From JALYRV01 sp036675475 (lineage in GTDB: Bacteria; Acidobacteriota; Vicinamibacteria; Vicinamibacterales; SCN-69-37), in contig JAKFEY010000030.1 of assembly GCA_036675475.1 (NCBI GenBank), positions 157,246 to 221,245 of the forward strand: 64,000 nucleotides of DNA, written 5' to 3'. Position numbers and translations under genes: made by a program. Below are positions 42,671-50,090 of this stretch, in pieces. The notes beneath the pieces are model-generated. The model made no database searches, was not told the origin of the DNA, and was given only the letters and a program-made list of their open reading frames with translations. Numbering within the stretch: the first letter of the stretch is position 1; each line of letters starts with the position of its first letter.

Positions 42671-42718
42671 GTGCGGGCTTACCTCGCTGACCCGTGCCTT
42701 ACCGGCACTTACCCGCGC

Positions 42719-44845
42719 TTACCTGTTGAGCATCTTCTGTACCCTCGCCTTGTCCTCCACCATGTACGCCGGCGCGGCGGCGAGGAAGCGGTCGCCGTAG
42801 GCGCGGGCCTCGTCGAGACGGCCGGCCTCCGCGAGGTTGACGGTGATGTTGTAGAGCGCGTTGAGTTCCGCGGGATCGAGCGCGATGGCGCGCGTCCAGG
42901 CGGCGATGGCCTCGTCGCGGCGGCCGGTCGACGCCAGCGCCACGCCGAGCGCCGTGTGCGCGCCGGCGAGGTTCGGGTCGAGCGCGATCGCGCGGCGCAG
43001 CGCCTGTTCGGCCGCGGCGGCGTCACCGGCTCGCAAATGCGCGGCGCCGATGTTTTCGTGCGCGAGCGCGTTCTCGGGATCGAGCGCGAGCAGCTTCGTA
43101 TACGTGGCCACGGCATCGCGCGGACGGCCGGCCAGCGTGTAGGCGTTGCCGAGCGCGATGAGCGCGTCGGGATCGCTGCCCGCGGTGGCGGCGAGCAGAT
43201 CGATCGCGCGCTGCGGCTGGCCCGACTCCGCGAGGTACTGCCCCAGTTTGATGCGCACTTCGCTTTGCGTGACGCCGTTGCGCAGCGCGAGCTCCAGCGT
43301 GGCGATCGCGTCGGCGGCTTTGCCCTGCCGCCAGTACACGAACGCGAGCTTGCGGTACGCGTCTTCGGTGTCGGCGCGGCGCGCGATCACGTCCTTGTAA
43401 ATCCGGATGGCATCGTCCGGCCGGCCCTGCTGCTGCGCTTCCAGCGCGCGCTGCAGCATCTGCTCGAGCTCAATCAGCTTCTTGGGATCGTCGGCCTCGG
43501 TGTACTGCTCGCGCACCTGCGCCACGCCGCCGCCGATGTAGCCGAGCGAGCGCAGCCGCTCCAGCGTTTCGGGCGTCTCGGCCGCCGCGCGATTGGGCGG
43601 CGCGACATTGAAGCCGCGCAGCACGTTGAAGAGCACCTGGGCGCGAGCGGCCTCGCGCGTCGCCAGATTCACGGCTTCGCGCGGATCGGCGGCCAGATCG
43701 TAGAGCTCGGGAATCGGCAGATCGATGTACTTCTCGCGGCCCGCAATCACGCCGCGCAGCGGCGCCCAGCCGCGCGTGACCGCCGGCGTCATGGCTTCGA
43801 AATATGACGGACGATCTTCGCTGGTGCCGCCGGCAATCACCGGTAGCAGCGACGCGCCGTCCCACTGCTGTGGCACCAGCCCGGCGATGCCGGCCGCGTC
43901 GAGCACCGTCGGCAGCAGGTCGACATGGCGCGCCGGCGATGCCACCGTGATGCCGCGCGTGTCACCGCGCAAGCCTCCGCCGGCGGCACCACTCGCCTCC
44001 GCGATGATCAGCGGCACGCGCAGCATCGCCTCGTACGCGAACACGCCGTGCGTCTGCTCTCCATGGTCGCCCAACCCTTCACCGTGGTCGGCGGTCACGA
44101 TGATGAGCGTGTCGCGCGGCTGCGACTGCAGCAGCTCGAACAGCGGCCCGAGCGCGTAGTCGGTCCACGCCACCTCGCCGAGATACGGCGATGCCGGGTA
44201 GCGCGCGGCCCACGCCGCGGGCGGCGCGTAGCTGGCGTGCGGATCGTAAAGGTGCACCCAGCCAAACCACTTGCCCGGCTGCCGCGCAATCCAGTTCGAG
44301 GCCGACGCTACCACCTTGTCGGCGCGCCGCTCGCGCTCGCCCGCGTCGGTGGCCGAGGCCGCGTCGAGCCGATCGTCATAGGTGTCGAACCCGGCACCCA
44401 GGCCGAACCGGCGATCGAGCGGAAAGCCCGCGATGAACGCGCCCGTGCTGAAGCCGTGGGCCTTCAGCAGTGTCGCGATCGTCGGCCGCGACGGATCGAA
44501 GCGATACCCGGTGTTGTCGCGAATGCCGTGCCCGTACGGATAACGGCCGCTGAGGATGCTCGCGTGCGAGGGCAGCGTGACCACCGCATGGCCGTGCGCG
44601 AACTCGAAGCGCGCGCCCCCGGACGCCAGCCGATCGAGATTCGGCGTCGCCGCGCCGCCGCCATATGACCCGAGGGCGTCGGCGCGCAGGGTGTCAATCG
44701 TCACGAGCAGCACGTTGCGCTCGGCGTCCGGCGCAATCGCAAACGCGCGCGTGCGGCCCAGCAGCAGCCAGGCGCCCAGCGCCACCAGAACGGCCGCGAC
44801 AGCGGCAAAGATTGCGGCCCGGCGGCCCCGCGGAGGCGTCATCAT
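42719..44845 (-). CDS. Sulfatase-fold hydrolase/transferase with TPRs, copy 1
   Basis: A 708-aa protein: one N-terminal membrane anchor (about 10-30), an alkaline-phosphatase/sulfatase superfamily domain facing the periplasm (40-430), and TPRs (about 470-700). Metal-site motifs are present: VTIDTLRADALGSYG (Asp51) and VTADHGEGLGDHGEQTHG. The nucleophile motif reads TLPSH (Thr90) instead of the C/S-x-P-S-R needed for formylglycine, so it is probably a Thr-dependent phosphatase or phospho-transferase (as in LtaS or PEtN transferases), not a sulfatase. Its start is 36 bp from the divergent VWFA-related gene D. Confidence 0.86.
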   Translation of the reverse strand: MMTPPRGRRAAIFAAVAAVLVALGAWLLLGRTRAFAIAPDAERNVLLVTIDTLRADALGSYGGGAATPNLDRLASGGARFEFAHGHAVVTLPSHASILSGRYPYGHGIRDNTGYRFDPSRPTIATLLKAHGFSTGAFIAGFPLDRRFGLGAGFDTYDDRLDAASATDAGERERRADKVVASASNWIARQPGKWFGWVHLYDPHASYAPPAAWAARYPASPYLGEVAWTDYALGPLFELLQSQPRDTLIIVTADHGEGLGDHGEQTHGVFAYEAMLRVPLIIAEASGAAGGGLRGDTRGITVASPARHVDLLPTVLDAAGIAGLVPQQWDGASLLPVIAGGTSEDRPSYFEAMTPAVTRGWAPLRGVIAGREKYIDLPIPELYDLAADPREAVNLATREAARAQVLFNVLRGFNVAPPNRAAAETPETLERLRSLGYIGGGVAQVREQYTEADDPKKLIELEQMLQRALEAQQQGRPDDAIRIYKDVIARRADTEDAYRKLAFVYWRQGKAADAIATLELALRNGVTQSEVRIKLGQYLAESGQPQRAIDLLAATAGSDPDALIALGNAYTLAGRPRDAVATYTKLLALDPENALAHENIGAAHLRAGDAAAAEQALRRAIALDPNLAGAHTALGVALASTGRRDEAIAAWTRAIALDPAELNALYNITVNLAEAGRLDEARAYGDRFLAAAPAYMVEDKARVQKMLNR

Positions 44846-44881
44846 GCGGCTACAGATTACCGCTACAATGCGTCACCCGAC

Positions 44882-47002
44882 ATGACGCCGACGGCCCCCG
44901 GCCCGATCGCGCGGCTCGCCCTGGTGGCGGCGGCGGGGATCTGCGCCGCGGGACTCGTCACCGCCCGGCAGCGGCCGCAGGCCCCGCAAACCACATTCAG
45001 GTCAGGCGTCGAGCTCGTGCAAATCGACGTGGTCGTGGTCGACGCCATGGGCAGCCACGTGCGCGGATTGACGGCCCGTGATTTCGCGATCAGCGATCGC
45101 AAGAAGCCGCAGGAGATCGCGGCGTTCGAGGAGGTGTCGCACGCGCGTGAGGCCGCGAGTGTGATGGCGGTCTCCCCTGTGCGGCTCGACGTCGCGACCA
45201 ATCACACGGTGCAGGCCGATCGCCTGATCGTGATGGTCGTCGACGATCTCCACATCTGGACCGGCCGGACGGACACGGCCAAGACTATCGCGCGCGACGT
45301 TCTCTCGCGGCTCGGCGCTGAGGCGACGATGGCGGTGCTGTTCACCAGCGGCGACGGCAGCACGGAGCCGACGACGGATCGGGCGGTGCTGCTCGAGGCG
45401 ATCGACAGGATGCGCGCGCGGCAGTCCATCCGGCGCCCGAATCCGGCGATCGACCAGCAGCGTGGAGGGGGTATCGATCCGGAGGCGAGCATGGAGGCAG
45501 CGCTGGCCACCGTCGCGAAGACGCAGGGCGCGAGCCTGCAGCACTTCTTCGACAACATCACGAAGTACAAGACGCTGCAGGACGCGGCCCGCATGCTCGG
45601 CAGCGGCGACGTGCGCCGGAAGGCGTTCGTGCTGGTATCCGAGGGCATCGCGAAGGATCTGACCGGCGTCTTCGATTCGTCCCTAACCCCGTGCGAGACG
45701 AAGAATCCGCTCGCCGTCTGCTATCACGACTCGGCGCTGCGGCAGATGATGGACGCCATGCGCCGCGCCAACGTCGTCACGTACAGCATCGACCCGCGAG
45801 GCAAGGTCACGTCGCAGGAGCTCGCGCTCGAGTCATTCGGCAACACGGGCGAAGGCGAGGATCCGATCTTCCGGTGGAACAATCCGTTGCGGCAGGCGCA
45901 GGACGGGCTGACGCTGCTCTCGGAGGCCACAGGCGGCTTCGCCATCGTCGACAGCGACAACTTCGCAGGCGGCGTCGGACGCATCGTTGACGACCTCGAT
46001 CACTACTACCTCATAGGGTTCTATCCGAGCGAGACGCGCGGGCGCGGCTATCGTCCGCTCGAGGTCAGCGTGCCGGCGCATCCCGAGTGGAAGGTCCGGT
46101 TCCGCAAAGGCTACCGGCCGGGCTCCGCACCCGAGACCCGCACGAGCACCAACCCGCTTGTCGCGCTGTCGGCCGGCGTGCTGCCGGCCACGGGCCTACG
46201 GATGCGCGCGACCGCCATTCCGCTGCCGCGCGATCGCAAAGAGACGCCCATCGCGCTCGCGATCGAGGTCACGGCGCCCCGGCAGGCCCTCACCGATCCC
46301 GACGGCCGCCTGCGCGACGATCTCTCGTACGAAATTCTCGTCGTCGACGAGAAAAAGAAGAAGGTGAAGTCGGCGGGCGGACTCAAGGCGCGGGTGACGC
46401 TGTCGGCGACGGCCGGCACGGACGCGCTGCCAGACGATGCGGTGTATCAGGTGCCGGAGACCATCGAGCTGGCGCCAGGGACATATCAGCTGCGCGTGTC
46501 GGCGCAGAGCGCGAAACTCAATACCGGCGGCAGCGTGTATCTGAATCTCACGGTGCCCAATCCCGACAAGGAGCCGCTGACCATCGGCGGCATCGCGCTC
46601 GGGTATGCGAAGGGCGCACGCGTGGCCGCGGCCACCGTCACCCCGCCGGCGCGCAGCGCGCCCGCGCGGGCCGCCGCGCGCATGCCGATGCCGCAGGCGG
46701 CGCCGCTGCTGCCGTTCGCGCCGACGCTCGATCGCGCCTTCGCGCCTGCCGACATCCTGCTCGTGTACTTCGAGATGGCCGCGCGCGACGCCGCCGCGCC
46801 GTTCGCTGGACGCCTGGAAATTCTCGACGCCGGCGGAACGGTCCGCGGCGCGCTGCCGTTCACGTCCGACGCGCGCGGGCGCGTCGGCCTGACCCTGCCT
46901 CTCTCCTCACTGACCGGCGGTGTGTATGTGCTGCGCGTGACGAGCGACACGGCCGGCGCCACGGCCTCGCGCGAACTCGGCTTCAGCGTAAGTAGTCGCT
47001 GA
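44882..47002 (+). CDS. VWFA-related acidobacterial secreted protein D
   Basis: A 706-aa exported protein, the longest of the VWFA-related group here. After a signal or anchor (about 9-28) come FRSGVELVQIDVVVVDAMG and VRGLTARDFAISDRKKPQ (the family N-terminal module), then a VWA-like region with VMVVDDLHIWTGRTD at the MIDAS position. The family tail YYLIGFYPSETRGRGYRP...RFRKGY ends near residue 415. A further 290 residues of beta-rich sequence follow, ending with a GGVYVLRVTSDTAG-type strand pair that looks like an Ig-like or carbohydrate-binding fold. The 3' end overlaps the convergent sulfatase-fold copy 2 by 20 bp. Confidence 0.85.
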   Translation: MTPTAPGPIARLALVAAAGICAAGLVTARQRPQAPQTTFRSGVELVQIDVVVVDAMGSHVRGLTARDFAISDRKKPQEIAAFEEVSHAREAASVMAVSPVRLDVATNHTVQADRLIVMVVDDLHIWTGRTDTAKTIARDVLSRLGAEATMAVLFTSGDGSTEPTTDRAVLLEAIDRMRARQSIRRPNPAIDQQRGGGIDPEASMEAALATVAKTQGASLQHFFDNITKYKTLQDAARMLGSGDVRRKAFVLVSEGIAKDLTGVFDSSLTPCETKNPLAVCYHDSALRQMMDAMRRANVVTYSIDPRGKVTSQELALESFGNTGEGEDPIFRWNNPLRQAQDGLTLLSEATGGFAIVDSDNFAGGVGRIVDDLDHYYLIGFYPSETRGRGYRPLEVSVPAHPEWKVRFRKGYRPGSAPETRTSTNPLVALSAGVLPATGLRMRATAIPLPRDRKETPIALAIEVTAPRQALTDPDGRLRDDLSYEILVVDEKKKKVKSAGGLKARVTLSATAGTDALPDDAVYQVPETIELAPGTYQLRVSAQSAKLNTGGSVYLNLTVPNPDKEPLTIGGIALGYAKGARVAAATVTPPARSAPARAAARMPMPQAAPLLPFAPTLDRAFAPADILLVYFEMAARDAAAPFAGRLEILDAGGTVRGALPFTSDARGRVGLTLPLSSLTGGVYVLRVTSDTAGATASRELGFSVSSR

Positions 47003-49127
47003 TCTGCTGCCGCTCGGCGGCAAAGAACGCCGGCGGCGCGGTCGCGAGAAACTGCCGGCCGTAGGCCACCGCTTCATCGCGGCGCCCGGCGGAGGCGAGC
47101 TCGAGCCACAGGTTGTAGAGCGCGTTGAACTCGGAGGGATCGAGCGCGACCGCGCGCTTCCAGCTCTCAATTGCGTCGCCCTTACGACCGGTGCCCGACA
47201 GGATCACGCCCATGATCGTGTGCGCGCCCGCCAGCCCCGCGTCGGCCTCGAGCGCCTTGCGCGCGTAGGCCTCGGCCTCCTGCATCTTCTGCAGCGCCGC
47301 GCGGTCGCCGCCGAGCGCGAGCGCTTCACGCAGCGTCATCGACGCGAGATTCTGGTGCGCGAGGCCATTGGTTGCGTCGAGCGCGAGCACGCGGTTGAAC
47401 GTGCGCTTCGCATCCGCATATCGGCCGGCCGCGCCGTACGCGATCCCCAGGCTGTTGAGCGCCTCGACATCGTCGTCCGGCATGCCCTCGAGCAGCGCAA
47501 TGGCGCGCGCGGGATCGGCGCCGCTCTCGGACAGGTAGACGCCGAGGCGCACGCGCAGATCGCGATCGGGCGCGCCCTCGCGCAGCCCCTTCTCGAGCGC
47601 GGCAATGGCCTGCTGCGGCTGCCCGCCCTCCCAGTACGCGTGCGACAACGTGATGTACGCGTCGGCCGTGTCGGGCCGGCGCGCGATGACGCTTTCGAGC
47701 AGGCGGATGCCCTCGTCGCGATTGCCGCCTTGAAACGCTTCAGAGGCGCGATGCAGATCGCGATCGACCTCGACGAGCCGCTTCGGATCGTCGGCCTCGG
47801 TGTAGCGATCGCGCGCCGGCGCGCTGCCGGTGACGTAGCCCAGCGATCGCAGGGCCTCGCGCGCGGACGCGGACTCCTGTCCGGGGCGCTGCGGCGGCGC
47901 CACGTTGAAGCCGCGCAGCAAATTGGTCATCACCTGCAGGGCGGCCGGCTCGCGGGCGGCAAGGTTCGCGGCCTCGGCAGGATCCTGCGCCAGGTCGTAC
48001 AGCTCGGGAATGGGCAGGTCGATGTACTTGCGCCGCTCAGCGAGCACGCCGCGCAGCGGGGCCCAGCCGCGCACGAGGTTGTACGTCATCGCCTCGAAGT
48101 ACGACGGCCGATCCCGCCCCTGGCCGTCGCGGATCAGGGTCGCGAGCGACGCGCCCGGCAGCGACGCCGCGCCCTCGACACCCGCGGCCTCGAGCACCGT
48201 GGGCGCGATGTCGATGTGACGCGCCGGCGCGTCGATGACCACACCCTTCGCCGCCGCGCCCCCGACGCGCGCCACGATCAGCGGCACGCGCAGCGTCGGC
48301 TCATACGCGAACATGCCGTGCGTCAGCTCGCCGTGGTCGCCGAGACTCTCGCCGTGATCGGCCGTCACGATCACCAAGGTGGGCCGCGCGAGCGCCGCCA
48401 GCTTGTCGAACAGCGCGCCCAGCGCCTGATCCGTCCAGGCCACCTCGCCGTGATACGGCACCGCGCTGTAGTTGCCCAGATGCGGCGCCGGCGGCTTGTA
48501 GGGCGAATGCGGATCGAAGACATGCACCCACGAGAAGAACCGGCCCTGTTGCGCGCCGATCCAGTCCACGGCCTTCGACACCACCGCGTCGGCGCGCCGC
48601 TCGGGCATCGAGATGGCAATCGCCCCCGTCAGCTCCGGCATCTCATCGTCATACACATCGAAGCCGGGCGTGAGGCCGAAGCGTTTGGTCAGGGGAAAGC
48701 CGCCGACAAACGCGCCCGTGGCAAAGCCGGCGGCTTTCAACCGCGTGGCCAGCGTCTCGGTGCCGTCGTGCACGCGGAAGCCGCTGTTGTCGCGCATGCC
48801 GTGCTCGTACGGCAGGCGGCCGGTCAGGATGCTCGTGTGCGACGGCAGGGTGACCACGGCGTGCGCGTGCGCGAACGTGAAGCGCGCGCCAGACGCGGCG
48901 AGCCGATCGAGGTTGGGCGTGCGCGCGGGGCCGCCGTACGACGACAGCGCGTCGGCGCGCAGCGTGTCGATGGTGACGAGCAGGATGTTCTGATCGGCGG
49001 CGGGCGCAAGCGTGAACGCCGGCGTGCGCGGCCACCACAGGACCAGCGCGCCGGCGAGCGCCGCGACGGCCACCACCCCCGCGGCCAGGCCGAGGGCCCG
49101 GCCGCGTGACGCGCGGCGTGGAATCAT
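46983..49127 (-). CDS. Sulfatase-fold hydrolase/transferase with TPRs, copy 2
   Basis: A 714-aa paralogue of the 708-aa protein. There is one N-terminal anchor (about 11-32), then the superfamily domain with VTIDTLRADALSSYGG (Asp54) and VTADHGESLGDHGELTHG. The nucleophile region is VVTLPSHTS (Thr93), again not a sulfatase Cys/Ser. TPRs fill the last 250 residues. The start at 49127 overlaps the stop of the upstream VWFA-related protein E (ATGA), so E and this protein are translated together, the clearest link between the two families in the window. Confidence 0.86.
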   Translation of the reverse strand: MIPRRASRGRALGLAAGVVAVAALAGALVLWWPRTPAFTLAPAADQNILLVTIDTLRADALSSYGGPARTPNLDRLAASGARFTFAHAHAVVTLPSHTSILTGRLPYEHGMRDNSGFRVHDGTETLATRLKAAGFATGAFVGGFPLTKRFGLTPGFDVYDDEMPELTGAIAISMPERRADAVVSKAVDWIGAQQGRFFSWVHVFDPHSPYKPPAPHLGNYSAVPYHGEVAWTDQALGALFDKLAALARPTLVIVTADHGESLGDHGELTHGMFAYEPTLRVPLIVARVGGAAAKGVVIDAPARHIDIAPTVLEAAGVEGAASLPGASLATLIRDGQGRDRPSYFEAMTYNLVRGWAPLRGVLAERRKYIDLPIPELYDLAQDPAEAANLAAREPAALQVMTNLLRGFNVAPPQRPGQESASAREALRSLGYVTGSAPARDRYTEADDPKRLVEVDRDLHRASEAFQGGNRDEGIRLLESVIARRPDTADAYITLSHAYWEGGQPQQAIAALEKGLREGAPDRDLRVRLGVYLSESGADPARAIALLEGMPDDDVEALNSLGIAYGAAGRYADAKRTFNRVLALDATNGLAHQNLASMTLREALALGGDRAALQKMQEAEAYARKALEADAGLAGAHTIMGVILSGTGRKGDAIESWKRAVALDPSEFNALYNLWLELASAGRRDEAVAYGRQFLATAPPAFFAAERQQISDYLR

Positions 49128-50008
49128 CGGGGCGCGAAGATGCCGGCGACCACGGTGACGCCCGGCCGGCGCGATCCCGTCTGCACGACCTGGGCGGAAC
49201 CCGACGGCCGCTTGTACGTGAGCGCGTACTGCGACGTGAGCGCCGCCGCGAACCGCTTCATGTACTGCTCGATGGCGGATTGCGTGACGATGTACTCGCG
49301 GCGGCCGCCGGCGTTGCGCACGAGCGTATTGAGCACGAGATCGCGCTGCGCGTTCTTGAGCGTGCCCTTCTGCACCGAGAGCGACCACAGCTGCGCGCGC
49401 GACTTCTGCAGCGACGCGTTGACCTTCTTCGGCTCCTGGCTGCTCTGCTCGTCGCCCGGCTCGAGGTTGAGCGACAGGATCGCGCGGTGCGGCGTCTCGC
49501 GCTTCGCGAGCGCCTCGCTGGCGTCATAGATGGCTTCCAGCAGCACCGACGGCGCCTTCTGCTTCGGATAAATGCGCGTCACATCCTTCTCGAGCTCCGC
49601 GAGATCGCTCGTGAAATCCTGAACCCGCACGGCCGCCTGGCCGAACTCCCACAGCGCCAGCTGCGACTTCGGGCTCTTCGCCAGCACGTCCTGGACGAAC
49701 GCCTTGAAGCCCGCGCGGATGTCGTGCACGTATTCGTCGCCGCCGCCGCTGGTGTCGGCGAGCATGGCAATGTCCACCGGCTCGGTCGCCAGCACCGCCG
49801 ACACAATCTCGCGATCCTGCGTGCCGTCTTCCCGCACGGCGAAGTCGGCCACTGTCATGTCGGTTACGGGCCGGCCTTCGGCATCGAGGGCGGAGACGTA
49901 AATCGTCTTGTCGGTCCCCTGCGTGCCCGCCACGCCGGTGCCGAACATCACAGTGAGAGCCAGGCAGGACGCGAAGACAAGCCGGGCATGCGGAGCGCGC
50001 GCGTTCAT
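49124..50008 (-). CDS. VWFA-related acidobacterial secreted protein E
   Basis: A 294-aa exported protein. The start is set at ATG 50008 by GGAGG 9 bases upstream and by the following signal peptide (VFASCLALTVMFGTGVAG). The mature part begins TIYVSALDAEGRPVTDMTVADF (quoted in part), then a VWA-like region with MLADTSGGGDEY at the MIDAS position; it keeps D-x-S but not the second Ser. It ends SQYALTYKRPSG, followed by a short basic tail. It overlaps the start of sulfatase-fold copy 2 by 4 bp. Confidence 0.84.
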   Translation of the reverse strand: MNARAPHARLVFASCLALTVMFGTGVAGTQGTDKTIYVSALDAEGRPVTDMTVADFAVREDGTQDREIVSAVLATEPVDIAMLADTSGGGDEYVHDIRAGFKAFVQDVLAKSPKSQLALWEFGQAAVRVQDFTSDLAELEKDVTRIYPKQKAPSVLLEAIYDASEALAKRETPHRAILSLNLEPGDEQSSQEPKKVNASLQKSRAQLWSLSVQKGTLKNAQRDLVLNTLVRNAGGRREYIVTQSAIEQYMKRFAAALTSQYALTYKRPSGSAQVVQTGSRRPGVTVVAGIFAPR

Positions 50009-50090
50009 GTGTGAGACCTCCGGGGGGAGTATACCTACCAGAGGCGCGCGGGCGAAACCGCGATGCCGCCGTTGGGGATAGACTGCGCCC

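Noticed and set aside
47220..49109. A 629-codon plus-strand frame opposite sulfatase-fold copy 2
   Set aside because: Arg/Gly/His-rich antisense shadow of a gene with clear active-site motifs.
42719..49127. Labelling the two anchored hydrolases as formylglycine sulfatases
   Set aside because: The nucleophile motif is TLPSH, not C/S-x-P-S-R, so a sulfatase mechanism is not supported.
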